From Paraphoma chrysanthemicola (lineage: Eukaryota; Ascomycota; Dothideomycetes; Pleosporales; Phaeosphaeriaceae), in the NCBI GenBank assembly GCA_020744225.1, contig JAGMWG010000003.1, positions 2,170,001 through 2,234,000 on the forward strand: DNA of 64,000 bases, written 5' to 3'. A program made the position numbers and the translations under genes. This document shows positions 35,240 through 45,654 of the stretch, piece by piece (the stretch's first letter is position 1; the number at the start of each line of letters is the position of its first letter). The notes beneath the pieces were generated by a model that was not told the origin of the DNA, did not search any database, and was given only the letters and a program-made list of their open reading frames with translations.

Positions 35240-35852
35240 CGTGACAGCCACGGTGCGGTGGTTGTTGTGCTTCACTTCATTGTTTCAACGATTTGTGGTT
35301 GCCAGGCCGAGCTTCCGTGCCAGGATGAACGATGGACGCGAACGCGAGCAGCTGCGGGAGGAGTGACCTGCATTAGCGGGGTGCCAGTGCGCAAACACGG
35401 CGATCTGGAAACAAACAACCTCATGTCCCCCGCATCGCGAATCATTGCTATCATTGCCATAGAGCACGTCGCTACGCCGTGCTGAACACATCGTCTCAGG
35501 CATTGGCGAGCATTTGGACGTTGATCCTGTTGTGCACTTATCTTTTGGTGCCGCCTATGCACATCTGATAGTCTCCTGTAGGTTCCGTCCCAACCTCCTC
35601 CCCACGGACCTGCACACAAACTTTCATCACAAGCGGGACGCCTTGCATTCATGTATGACAATGTGCAACTCGAGCGCAAGGATCTGCTAAAAAGGACATT
35701 GGCGACACCCTTCTCATCGTCATATGGTAGTCAACAAATCTACAACCTCGGGAGCATCAAACCGTTTCCTCCGACCCTCCTAGGTTCTTCCTAGCTGTCA
35801 GACCATCTGGAGCTAGCTGTGGGCTCTTTTGGAGTGCGTCACAACGACGGCG
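35240..35852. other. divergent promoter region
   Basis: 613 bp between the starts of the CIR_N gene (leftward) and the developmental-regulator-type gene (rightward). No gene inside; probably a shared promoter. Confidence 0.5.
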
Positions 35853-36455
35853 ATGCCTACCTGGATCGTTCACGGCTTTCGGTGGCCGCGCGCACAAATT
35901 CGCATCCACATCATCTTGCAGAACATCGACGATGCAGCACCGGAATGGCTCATGGCCCCTGCGACTGTCAGCTGCATGCTGGAGAACTTCAAGCAGCAGT
36001 GGCCAGATCAGATGAAGCAATTGTCGGGCTTGCGCTTCATCGAGCAATACGATCCTGACGATCTTACTGTCAAAGACCAACCGTATGCGTATGTGTGCGA
36101 TCAGGTCCACGAAGTCAAACTCGGTGTCGATGTTGACGATCTGAGGGGACGCGGGGTAGCAGAAGATCAATGGGCAGCTTTGGCAGAACTCCGGGACAAG
36201 ATCGCGCCGGGGGAGAAGCTTGGTTGGTTTGTAGTAGTCAATGGAGACGTCGAAAGATGGGCGCCTCCTCAGCACGACGACGATGAGGATACTGAAACAG
36301 AAGCCACGCAATCGCAATTCAGTCCCTCCAGTCAACGAAGCAGTATGGGCAGATCCGATGACTCCCGTGGGAAAGGTTTGGAAAGACCTTCCACGAGTAG
36401 AAGCTTGAAAAAATGGATCGGGGGCCGGCTAAGAAAGTCCAAGAGGTGTGTTTAA
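35853..36455 (+). CDS. fungal developmental-regulator-type protein, unknown function
   Basis: Intronless, 200 aa from the ATG at 35853 (MPTWIVHGFRWPR); eight more in-frame codons upstream look unrelated. The N-terminal 130 residues form a compact fold-like region with HIILQNIDDAAPEWLMAPAT, FKQQWPDQMKQLSGLRFIEQYDP, PYAYVCDQVHEV and LGWFVVVNGDVERWAPP. The remainder is Ser/Asp-rich and ends in a basic stretch (KKWIGGRLRKSKR). The first part matches my memory of ascomycete proteins labelled developmental regulator, a name without a known biochemical role. No catalytic motif or membrane segment is visible. Confidence 0.75.
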   Translation: MPTWIVHGFRWPRAQIRIHIILQNIDDAAPEWLMAPATVSCMLENFKQQWPDQMKQLSGLRFIEQYDPDDLTVKDQPYAYVCDQVHEVKLGVDVDDLRGRGVAEDQWAALAELRDKIAPGEKLGWFVVVNGDVERWAPPQHDDDEDTETEATQSQFSPSSQRSSMGRSDDSRGKGLERPSTSRSLKKWIGGRLRKSKRCV

Positions 36456-37911
36456 ACTTTGTCCGTTTCAAACATGAGGATGTTGACTATACACAGCGGG
36501 AAGGACTTAAGAGTGGAGGCATCACAAGATCCAGTCCCTCCACTACCACCAATGTCGCCAAAGACTGCAATGCAGTCACCAAAGCCGGCCAACGGCAGGA
36601 CAGCTTCAGCGCCACGAGTTTCAACATGAAGAGGGGCAAGCTGAGCAAAAGGTGATGATGATCGACCGGCACTTGTGGCAGATTCGAGGCGCTAAACCTT
36701 CGATACGAACTTAGTTCTTGTCACGGGAACACGCAGCCACTGCAACAGCACAAGTATCACGTTCTCAATGCCCAAAAGAAGTGCAATCTATCATCTTCAA
36801 TCCTACACTATCTAATCGCCCATTCGTACCCGTTGAACGAAGCATAAACACAGTCCGGTGTCCCTTAAACCCGAGGCTCATTGTTCTGGTATTCGATGTC
36901 GGTACCTGCAAAGTCCCGAGGTTTGCATTGTTAGCGGTTGGTGATTTTGCGCGGCAATTGGCACAGATATCAAAGTTCGCGCTACTGAAGCCCAGCCTTG
37001 CCTCTGAAGCTGCTAGTGCCCGCTACTGCCACATGGTGCCATGGTTTCAATCATGGCCTAGGTGTGGTTGCTTGCATTAGCGTCGCGAAGGGTACGTACT
37101 TTTTATCCATCCTTTCTATTTCCAGTTTAAGAACCATGGTTAAATCTGGTTCACGGAAGAACCACGTGAACTTTATCAGCGATCTCGCTATATAAACTTC
37201 AAGCTACAGGATCCAGAGCTTTGGCCCCTCACATTAGCGACTATCTTGTACCTGAATTCCTGAAACGCAAGTGCCTTTTCGTGAGATGCACAAACAACAG
37301 CACCCTCACATTGGCCACGGTGGATCCACGGCAGTCCATCAGCATGACCAGGCGTTCGTGGAGTGCCCTCCGCGTGGATCTCCACAAATCCCAGCTTGAG
37401 GATACTCTCCGATGTTTCCGGCCACCGCCTAAGCTTCTACTGATAGTTCGGTACTCGCACTGATCGTTCCCGAGCATGCCCCCAATCCTTGTCTCCGGAC
37501 GCGCTCACCGTCACCTAGCTTCGGGTATTGGATTCTATCAGGGTCTAGCATATTGATAGACCGTCGTCTGTTTCTGCAAGCTCGAAGATGCGCAGGCCCC
37601 ACAGTGATGGCCTTGGACCATTTGAGTTCAGCGGTCCGTAGCAGACACGTCTTTTACGCAGCATTGCGCAAGCCTCTAGCGCTGCCAGTGGCTTTTCACT
37701 TAGATCGACGGCACGAAAACGTGTTGTTGACAGTCGAGAAGGCTGCTCATCGACTTAAGCTTCGAGCGCTGGCGCTGGAGCTGTTGACCCTACTGCAAAG
37801 CGAGGAGTCCGTGTATAAGACATTTGACCGCTGCTTTGCGCTCCTGGGCTACCCCGGTTTACCCTGTCAATATCAGACCCTCGCGTGGTGAACTACAGTT
37901 CGTCGGCAATC
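36456..37911. other. intergenic region upstream of receptor 1
   Basis: Plus-strand frames at 36718-37080 and 37553-37891 (112 aa) are domain-free; the latter overlaps the region just before the receptor start. Nothing else recognised. Confidence 0.45.
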
Positions 37912-39807
37912 ATGAAGACCGCATTTCTTCAAACGTTATTGGCATCTGTGCTGGCTGCGACAGTGGCAGCAACAGTAGCACCAGCAGCACAGATATCTCC
38001 AAACACGTCGGTGCTCTCGATGCTGGGTATGATCCCAGATTGCTCGGTGAGTGATAAGTCGAGATGCTTTGCTTGTGTTGGTTCGGACCACGACACTGAC
38101 TAAACATCAACCAGATACAATGCGTCATGCATGAACTCTTCGAAGAAGGAGGGTGCCCAATGAGTACCGCGTCAGAACTGGCAGATTGTGCGTGTAGAAA
38201 TGTTACACTACAATCACAACTATCCTCCTGCGTGCAAAAGTCTTGCAAGTTTGCAGGCCAGGTCGGTAAGTGCCAACATCGCTGCATCGAAACATCCTCC
38301 ATTCTGATTATACGCAGAGGTGACAGCGTTTGCCACCGAGTTGTGCAAACCCTTTCCCAAAGAGTCCCGTGTTCATGAGCTCACGGTTGCTTCTATCGTT
38401 ACCATCGTCCTGACTACCCCGTTACTACTCTTGCGTCTCTACTCAAGGTGGCTCAAGACAAGGCGTCTCTATCTCGACGATGCATACGCGGTAATAGCTG
38501 GCGTAAGTTTTCTGAATACCGGTGCATGTAATCGCTCTAATGGGTTTGTGCAGGTATGTCTGATTACAGTGGCAGGAGTCATCCTCCAGATGTCGCTGAA
38601 AGGCTTTGGTCTTCACTACTGGAACATACCAGTTGTAAATGGAGTAGAGCTTCTCAAACTCTACTATGTCTGCCAGATGCTCTATATTCTGGTCCAGGTC
38701 TTTTCTAAAGTCGCTATCCTGGCGCTGTACCAGCGACTGTTTCCCGGTTTCATACGCTGGTTCCAGTGGAGCGTACGTGGCATGATCATCTTCATGTTCA
38801 CACATGGTCTGGTCTTCCTCCTTCTTGTCGTATTCCAGTGTCGCCCAATCAACGCGATCTGGGACAAGACGATTGATGGCAAATGCCTTCCTGTTAATGT
38901 GGTCATTGGCTTCACCGGCGCAGGTTTGGCAATAGCAGAAGATTTCATCATCTTGCTTTTGCCGATACATGAGCTATGGAAGCTACAGATGAACCGCAAG
39001 AAGAAGCTTGGCATCATCCTGCTACTCAGCGTAGGATCGTTGTAAGTGTCGCTTGAGCACTACATCTTGTGCTTCACTGACCACCACCTCAGCGCGTCCA
39101 TTACCAGTATCGTTCGTCTCAAGTTTGTCCTCAAATACGCCAACACATACGACTCAACTTGGGACAATGTCGACGTAATAAAGTGGTCACTCATCGAGAT
39201 TGTCGCAGCATGTATTTGTGGTAACCTACTGCCCCTCCGCCCACTTATCGATAAACTTATCCCACCCGTTCGCTCTCTCTTCAGCCGGTACACACGCTCC
39301 TCCTCGCGCAAGTCATCCGACAAGCGCTCAGGCGCCACTTTTGCCAAATTCAGTTGGATCAACCGCTCCGGCCGCTCCAACAAGAAACCAAAGCTCATCT
39401 CCACGCTCAACTTTACCCATGTTGACCTTGCCCATGGGTGGGAATGGAAGAACTCAAACGCAAGTGAGATGTTATCGCCTACCACACCATCACCTGCACA
39501 CATGGGCGAGAAGGGTCACAGCTTCGAGATCGTTGAGCAGGACCGCGATGTCGAGGCACAATATGTGCCGCGCGGCATGATCAGAAAGACGTCGACGACC
39601 GAGTTGACTTCGACGCAATCGTCGAAGATGTACTCGAAGAACGATGAGAAGAGTGCGACACAGACATCGAGAACGTTTTCGGACAGTGAAGGGAGGTCGA
39701 GTCGTAATGACAGTGAGCGGGGGCTGGTGGTACCACAAAGGAGGCATCAGGAGCACAGGCATTCAGGGCCTTGGAGCTATGCCCTCAACCTGTTTGATCG
39801 GAAGTGA
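37912..39807 (+). CDS. CFEM-domain Pth11-type G-protein-coupled receptor 1
   Basis: Five exons, 37912..38046, 38115..38265, 38318..38502, 38554..39041 and 39093..39807, encode 557 aa. The signal peptide is residues 1-25. A CFEM domain (about 36-108) carries eight cysteines in order PDC, QC, GGC, DC, AC, SC, SC, LC. Seven membrane helices follow (about 115-365), including LTVASIVTIVLTTPLLLLRLYS, VRGMIIFMFTHGLVFLLLVVFQC and an EDFIILLLPI helix, with the Pth11-family WSLIEIVAACICGNLLPLRPL near the last helix. The 180-residue tail is cytosolic and Ser/Thr/Lys-rich, suited to phosphorylation. The class senses surface or host cues through cAMP signalling in plant pathogens such as Magnaporthe, and is expanded in Pezizomycotina generally. 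The ligand here is unknown. Confidence 0.92.
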
Positions 39808-40309
39808 TCGCAAAAGCGTCTTATGAGGTTATGAAATGATCGTATATAGTAGCTTAATGTCCAATATCAGTCACTCAACGCACTCCAGCTGTTCTAAACA
39901 CTGTGGTATCAATCTTTCTGAAGTCCAGTTCGGCACTCAAAGACTTGAATGGCTTCAGGATACTGCACATGCAAGTTTGCCAAAGACCGTTTTCGCTGCG
40001 CTGTTGGAGCCCACGGTCGCAAACTCACTAAAGCGGTTAGCGGTTGACGTGTGATTCGAGCTATCAGCACGTGACAGCGCAGCCTAGCTCAACTTTTTGG
40101 TCGCGCGAAGCTATCCACGACTCTATATCACCACATTTTCCCCGCACCCTACGTTTGCGAGCTACCGACTTCCGACTCGCAGAATCGCGACCGCACCGCC
40201 AAATTTCTCCCTTCATCTTGCATTCAAGCAACGGTCAGGTCGCGAGTTACCTCTTAACACCGTTTCCGGCTCGAGGCCGAAAGTTGAGCCTGGAGGCTTT
40301 CGCGACACG
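39808..40309. other. intergenic region upstream of Prp1
   Basis: 3' flank of receptor 1 and promoter/leader of the Prp1/Prp6 gene. The open frame upstream of 40310 is in phase with Prp1 but lacks family sequence, so it is taken as leader. Confidence 0.5.
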
Positions 40310-43213
40310 ATGAGTCGACGCGACTTTCTGTCGATGCCCGCGCCCGAGAACTATGTAGCTGGTCTCGGGCGTGGTGCGACCGGGTTCACCACCCGTTCCG
40401 ATCTAGGTCCTGCGCGCGAGGGTCCTTCAGAGGAGCAAATGAAGGAGATGTTGGCCAAGCGAGCTGCATCGCTAGGTCAAGCAGCACCCTCGGCATATGG
40501 CGTTACAGAGAAAAAGGAGGAGGAACGAGACGAGGAGGAAGACCGTTTCCAGGACCCCGACAACGAGGTTGGCCTGTTCTCGAGTGGCATGAACTACGAC
40601 AAAGACGACGATGAGGCAGATCGCATATACCAGGAGGTTGACGAGAAGATGGACAAGCGAAGACGGTTAAGAAGGTTAGTACCGCTGTTCTGTTTTCCCC
40701 CATGCCCCTTCCCTCTATCCTTGTTTTCAAAGTATTCATCGTGGTTTCCCCTACGAACAGATACCGATGTCCGCCCTAGGGAAGCTCGCGAGCAACAAGA
40801 ACGAGACGAATACGAACGAAACAACCCCAAAATACAATTGCAATTCGCCGACCTAAAACGAGCGCTCGGAAGCGTCTCCGAGGAAGAATGGGCAGCACTT
40901 CCTGAAGTTGGCGATATGACAGGCAAGGCGAAGCGCGCGCGAGAGGCTCGCATGGCCAACGCGCGATCATATGCGGTACCGGACAGCGTGCTACAGGCTG
41001 CGTCGAAATCGGGCGAGCTCGATACGTCGATATCAACAAACGATGGAGACTCAGGCACAATGACGAACTTTGCATCGATCGGTGCCGCGCAATTATCCGC
41101 GCTTCAGGTCCGGCTAGATTCAGCAGCGAACACCGGCGGCAGCACCACACAAACGACAACGTCAGGCACGGCCACTTCTGTAGATCCCAAAGGGTACATC
41201 ACTGCGCTGGACAGGAAACAGGCCGCAGGCGATGAGGTGCCGGTAGAGGATATTAATCGCGCGCGCGTGCTTCTGGAGTCAGCCGTCAAAACCAACGTAC
41301 ACAACGGGCCTGGATATGTCGCACTCGCGCGACTGGAAGAGGTGGCTGGAAAGATCCACACCGCTAAGAAGGTTATACAGAAGGGCTGCGAGATGTGTCC
41401 CAAATCGATAGTCGTGTGGGAAGAGGCCATTCGGTTGAATCGAGAGAACATCCACAACGCCAAGATCATCGCGGCCAACGGCATAAAGCTCAATCCGAAG
41501 GCCATCAAGCTCTGGCAGGCTGCGATCGAGCTAGAGCAGACACCAGCGGCGCGCAAGAAAGTCACCCGCCAAGCGCTCGACCACAACCCGCAATCAGTCG
41601 AGCTCTGGAAGACACTGATCAACGACACCGAGGATATCGAAAATGTCAAGCTTCTGTTTGCAAAGGCTACCGAGACTGTGCCGTTGTCAGAAGAGCTTTG
41701 GATCTCGTATGCCAGGGTAAGTGACGCTGATGCCGCGCAACAAGTCCTAAACAAGGCTCGTAAAGCGATACCGACGAGCTGGGCAATCTGGGTGCACGCC
41801 TGTCGACTACAAGAAGAGCTAGGCAAGGTCGAAATGTGCGATCGTATCATGGAGCGAGCTGTTAAGGCGCTTATCAAGGAGAACGCCATGATCAAGCGCG
41901 AAGAATGGCTTGCACAAGCAGAGATATGCGAGGAAGAGGGCGACAAAGGCACGGCTGCATCGATCGTCAAGGCGACGATTGGGTGGGGTCTCGACGAAGA
42001 CGACGATAGGCGTGACGTGTGGCTGGAAGACTCCAAGGGCGTGTCGTCAAGAGGTCGGTATGAGACTGCTCGTGCCATTCTTGGTCATGCTGTATCGATT
42101 TTCCCCTACTCTACAACAGTCTGGCATGCCTCAGCCGAGTTGGAGAAGCATCATGGAACGACCGAGTCACTCCTCAGCGTGCTTGAACGAGCGGTCAACG
42201 CATGTCCGAACTCGGAATCCTTGTGGTTGCTGTATGCACGAGAAATGTGGACTTCAGGTGATCCTGAAGGCGCTCGCAAAGTTTTGGGTCGATCGTTCGA
42301 GCAACTTCCTGGCAACGAGAATCTCTACACGCGGGCAGTCGACTTCGAGGTGGATGCTGGCAATTACGAGCAAGCCCGAAGCTTCCTGCAAGTCGCTCGA
42401 GAGTCGGCTGCTACCGACCGCATCTTCATGAAGTCTGCCGTCCTTGAGCGACAACTCGGCAACTTTGAGGCAGCCATCGACATCTGCAATCAAGGCTTAC
42501 AAAACTGGCCCGGCAGCTGGAAACTACACGCTGTCAAGGGTCAAATCTACGAACAACTATCCAAACTCCGCGAAGCCCAAGAAGCATTCAGCATCGGCAC
42601 ACGCGCGGCACCCAAATCGCCCATCCTGTACATCCTCCTCTCACGCATCCAAGAAAAACAAGGCGCCGTCGTCAAAGCGCGCTCCACACTCGATCGCGGC
42701 CGGCAACAAAACCCCAAAAACCCAGACCTCCTCTGCGAAGCCGTGCGTCTCGAACGCCGCCAGAATAACATCCCCGCCGCGCAGAAAATCATGGCCACGG
42801 CGCTCCAGGAATGCCCGACGTCTGGAGCCCTCTGGGCCGAGAAAATCATGCACCTTGAATCCCGCACGCAGCGCAAACCTCGCGCCCTCGAAGCCATTAA
42901 GAAAGTTGAGAAAGACGCACAACTATTCGTTGTCGTGGGCCGGATTTTCTGGGCTGAGCGCCGGCTAGATAAAGCCGCGACGTGGTTTACGAAAGCGCTT
43001 GTCTTGGATCCAGATTATGGTGATGCGTGGGTCTGGTATTATAAGTTCCTCGAACAGCATGGCACCGAGGAGAAGAAGGCTGAGTGTGTGAGTAAGGCGG
43101 GTATGGCGGAGCCCAGGCATGGAGAGATTTGGCAGAGGGTGAATAAGGATCCGAAGAACGCGGGCAAGAGTGTGGAGGAGGTGTTGAAGATTGCGGCGAG
43201 TGTGGCGGAGTAG
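40310..43213 (+). CDS. prp1: pre-mRNA splicing factor Prp1/Prp6
   Basis: Two exons, 40310..40674 and 40780..43213, with a 105-nt intron (GTTAGT...CCCTAG), encode 932 aa; PRPF6/Prp6 proteins are of similar length. The PRP1_N domain starts at the ATG (RRDFLSMPAPENYVAGLGRGATGFTTRSDLGPA) and extends to PKIQLQFADLKRAL near residue 165. The rest is an array of HAT/TPR-like helical repeats, with recognisable units such as CPKSIVVWEEAIRL, NPKAIKLWQAAIELE, PNSESLWLLYAREMW and DPDYGDAWVWYYKFLE. The protein is a core U4/U6.U5 tri-snRNP scaffold that bridges U5 and U4/U6 in the nucleus. The start 71 codons inside the longest frame was chosen because the family begins there. Confidence 0.96.
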   Translation: MSRRDFLSMPAPENYVAGLGRGATGFTTRSDLGPAREGPSEEQMKEMLAKRAASLGQAAPSAYGVTEKKEEERDEEEDRFQDPDNEVGLFSSGMNYDKDDDEADRIYQEVDEKMDKRRRLRRLVPLFCFPPCPFPLSLFSKYSSWFPLRTDTDVRPREAREQQERDEYERNNPKIQLQFADLKRALGSVSEEEWAALPEVGDMTGKAKRAREARMANARSYAVPDSVLQAASKSGELDTSISTNDGDSGTMTNFASIGAAQLSALQVRLDSAANTGGSTTQTTTSGTATSVDPKGYITALDRKQAAGDEVPVEDINRARVLLESAVKTNVHNGPGYVALARLEEVAGKIHTAKKVIQKGCEMCPKSIVVWEEAIRLNRENIHNAKIIAANGIKLNPKAIKLWQAAIELEQTPAARKKVTRQALDHNPQSVELWKTLINDTEDIENVKLLFAKATETVPLSEELWISYARVSDADAAQQVLNKARKAIPTSWAIWVHACRLQEELGKVEMCDRIMERAVKALIKENAMIKREEWLAQAEICEEEGDKGTAASIVKATIGWGLDEDDDRRDVWLEDSKGVSSRGRYETARAILGHAVSIFPYSTTVWHASAELEKHHGTTESLLSVLERAVNACPNSESLWLLYAREMWTSGDPEGARKVLGRSFEQLPGNENLYTRAVDFEVDAGNYEQARSFLQVARESAATDRIFMKSAVLERQLGNFEAAIDICNQGLQNWPGSWKLHAVKGQIYEQLSKLREAQEAFSIGTRAAPKSPILYILLSRIQEKQGAVVKARSTLDRGRQQNPKNPDLLCEAVRLERRQNNIPAAQKIMATALQECPTSGALWAEKIMHLESRTQRKPRALEAIKKVEKDAQLFVVVGRIFWAERRLDKAATWFTKALVLDPDYGDAWVWYYKFLEQHGTEEKKAECVSKAGMAEPRHGEIWQRVNKDPKNAGKSVEEVLKIAASVAE

Positions 43214-43706
43214 GTTTGGTTCTTGGGTGGGTGGTGTGGTGTGACGATAGTCAGGCTGGTGTGTTTCTAGTATGGACCGGGACATGAATGATGGGAATTC
43301 TAGGTTAGGTCCCTGGTATATCAGCGCTTTGTATTGCACAAGGATAGTGCTTTCTCGTTCTTCAATCATCATTCAGCAAATACACTCTATTCTATCCCAC
43401 TAGAAAAGTCACGGGTACGTGCATATGTATATGACTATACTGTGATATTGCTTCCAATCATCCCAACGCCCGTCTTCGCATGCTAGAATGCTATACCAGC
43501 TAAACGCTCCGAAGAGCCTAGAAATTCTTACGAAAAGAAGAAAGAAAAGGAAAAAAACGCCAGACAAAATGCGTAGGGTATCGTCCCAAACAAAACCCCC
43601 CTGTTGAACAAAAAACGCCATGAAATGCGTATGCGCCGTTGGAAAATGCCCTCCCTTCCCTTCCCCCTTCTTCCTTTCCTTTCTTTGCTTTGCGGGATTG
43701 ACTGAT
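43214..43706. other. intergenic region between convergent genes
   Basis: 3' flanks of Prp1/Prp6 and Hfi1/Ada1. Contains A-rich and T-rich runs near 43530-43560 and 43660-43690; no gene. Confidence 0.5.
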
Positions 43707-45085
43707 TCAAAGATCCGCCAAATTCAACACATCATCCAATAATCCATCTAAATCCCCCGCATCCCCACCCCCAGCATTCCACCCCTCGTCGTCAATTTGC
43801 ATCGCATCTGCTCCACCACCACCACCGCCGGACCATTCAACATTCCACACCTCGCCCGCATGTTTCTGCACCGCGCCATTGACGCCATTCGTTTTAACTT
43901 TCTCGTCAACGGGTAAGCTCGCGGTATACAAGTCGTCTATGCCGTCTGTATCCAGCATTCTCGCATGCCAAATTCCGCCCGCAATAAGCGGCGTCTGGCC
44001 GAGATACCCATCGCCAAGCTGCAACGCGAGTCGTAAATCTTCCAGACACAGCATTTTGCGTTTCCGGCGCTCGTCTGCTTCGACGGGTAATTCGACGGCG
44101 GTACCTAGTCTTACGATTTCGCCTTTTTCCACAAGGCGTTCTTCGCGCGCGACGCGTTTCTTGAACGCGCCTGTACGAATGTAGCCGGGGCCGTTGGAGG
44201 CGACTTTACCCAGGAGCGACATGAGTGCTTCTTTGATGTATGTTTCGGTGGCGATGTTGAGGTATTCTGCGCAGTCCGGGGCGTGGCCTTGAGGGAGGCC
44301 GAATTCGTAGCATGTTGGGAGGAGGCGGTGGGAGATGGATGGGGCGGTGGGGAATTCGTGGGTTTCGGAGAAGAGGGAGGATGTGTAGCGTTTGCGGATT
44401 TCGAGGTCCCAGTCTGTTCGTCTTGTGTTAGTTGCATGTGTGTGTGAATGGGGAGTTGGGTGGATGTACTTGTCTTTCCAAAGCCACCGCCCTGGTTTCC
44501 TCCCACAGGGCCGCTCTCAGGCTGTTTCGCTCTCCGTGCCTCAACGTACTCCTGCACCACGCCACTGCCCACCACCTCGCCTGCATCCGCCGCGGGAATC
44601 GTCTTCAGTCTCTTGCGCTCCCGACGACTTAATTGCATGACCTCGTACTTGAGCCTCTTCTCGCTCTCGTCATGTGTCCCCTTAACCACCCCGCTGCTCG
44701 GCTTGTCACTACTCGAGACCCAGCTCGCAATCCCCGCGTCTGGCGCATCGCGCCATATATTCGCATAGATGGCTGTGAAGAGAGCGTTGTGTGCGTGTTC
44801 GAGGGCGGGTGTGGTTAGGATCTTGGAGAGGGCGTGCGAGAGCTCTTCTTGGTTCAAGTTGCCGAGCAAGAAGAATGATAATGATTTCTTGTACGTGGTC
44901 CAGTCTGCGTCGCTAATTGCGCCTTTGACAGCGGCATATAATGGCTCGACATCGACGCGTGGGGTGCGCGGTGCGCTGGGCTTCTTGGTGAGGTCGGTCT
45001 GCAGACTGAGGCCTGGGAGGGGGTTCGAGGAGAGGGTCGGGGTGGTGGACATGTTCATGTCGTTGGGCCGGATGGTGCCCGCCAT
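43707..45085 (-). CDS. hfi1: SAGA complex subunit Hfi1/Ada1 (SAGA-Tad1 domain)
   Basis: Two exons, 45085..44470 and 44413..43707, with a 56-nt intron, encode 440 aa. The N-terminal region holds DVEPLYAAVKGAISDADWTTYKKSLSFFLLGNLNQEELSHALSKIL (about 45-90), the SAGA-Tad1 signature, followed by LEHAHNALFTAIYANIWRD. The middle is basic (RRERKRLKTIP). The second exon gives DWDLEIRKRYTSSLF, LPTCYEFGLPQGHAPDCAEYLNIATE and the histone-fold-like stretch up to GYLGQTPLIAGG. The C-terminus has a six-Gly run and an acidic end (DAGDLDGLLDDVLNLADL) resembling an activation domain. Hfi1 is a structural subunit of the SAGA histone acetyltransferase core and pairs with Taf12. The donor (A|GTACAT) is unusual but keeps frame. 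Confidence 0.9.
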
Positions 45086-45654
45086 GTTGGCGGTGTGTGT
45101 GCGCCGTGTGAAGGCGCAATGCGTTGAGGCGTGATGTGGTTGCGCGTCAAGGTGATGCGGGCCGGCGCGCGTGTTCGCTGTGGGGAGAGCTTTGCGGAGT
45201 GCGGAGGTGAGCGCGCGTGGGCGGGGCCTCTGCAGGGCGCTATGAGGGTGTCAAAAGGGTCGCAGAGGCTGTCGGTAATGTTTAATGATGGCAGCAAGGC
45301 GCGAGAGGCGTTGTGGGCGGCGTGCGCTGATGGAACTGCCGCTGGGGAGTTGGGGTGAGGTTGATGAGCCCGGCGTTTGGTCGAGGCATTGCCGACATGG
45401 GATGCATTCATCGGGTTCGAGGTCACAGCATAGAATAAATAGAAGTTGGAGACTCCCTCCGGCCAATCAGTGCAAGATGCTTCCTGTGACGAAGCCATGC
45501 CTAATTTATAGCCTGGCTTATACTTCGAATGATAATCTTGATTTCTGGTGATGTACACTTATTCTAATTCCCCTACACAGGTCCTCTTGCTCAAAGTACT
45601 GTTCTCAAGCAAGAGAGACAATGCCCATGCCAATTGCACATCAATCGTACCTTC
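45086..45654. other. intergenic region
   Basis: Promoter of the Hfi1/Ada1 gene and 3' flank of the helicase gene. GC-rich; the minus-strand frame 45055-45558 is Pro/Ala/His-rich and domain-free. Confidence 0.5.

Noticed and set aside
37553..37891. 112-aa plus-strand frame before receptor 1
   Set aside because: No domain, no clear partner exon, and it overlaps the receptor's immediate upstream region.
41104..42078. 324-aa minus-strand frame
   Set aside because: Antisense to the HAT-repeat part of Prp1/Prp6; Ser-rich composition typical of a mirror frame.
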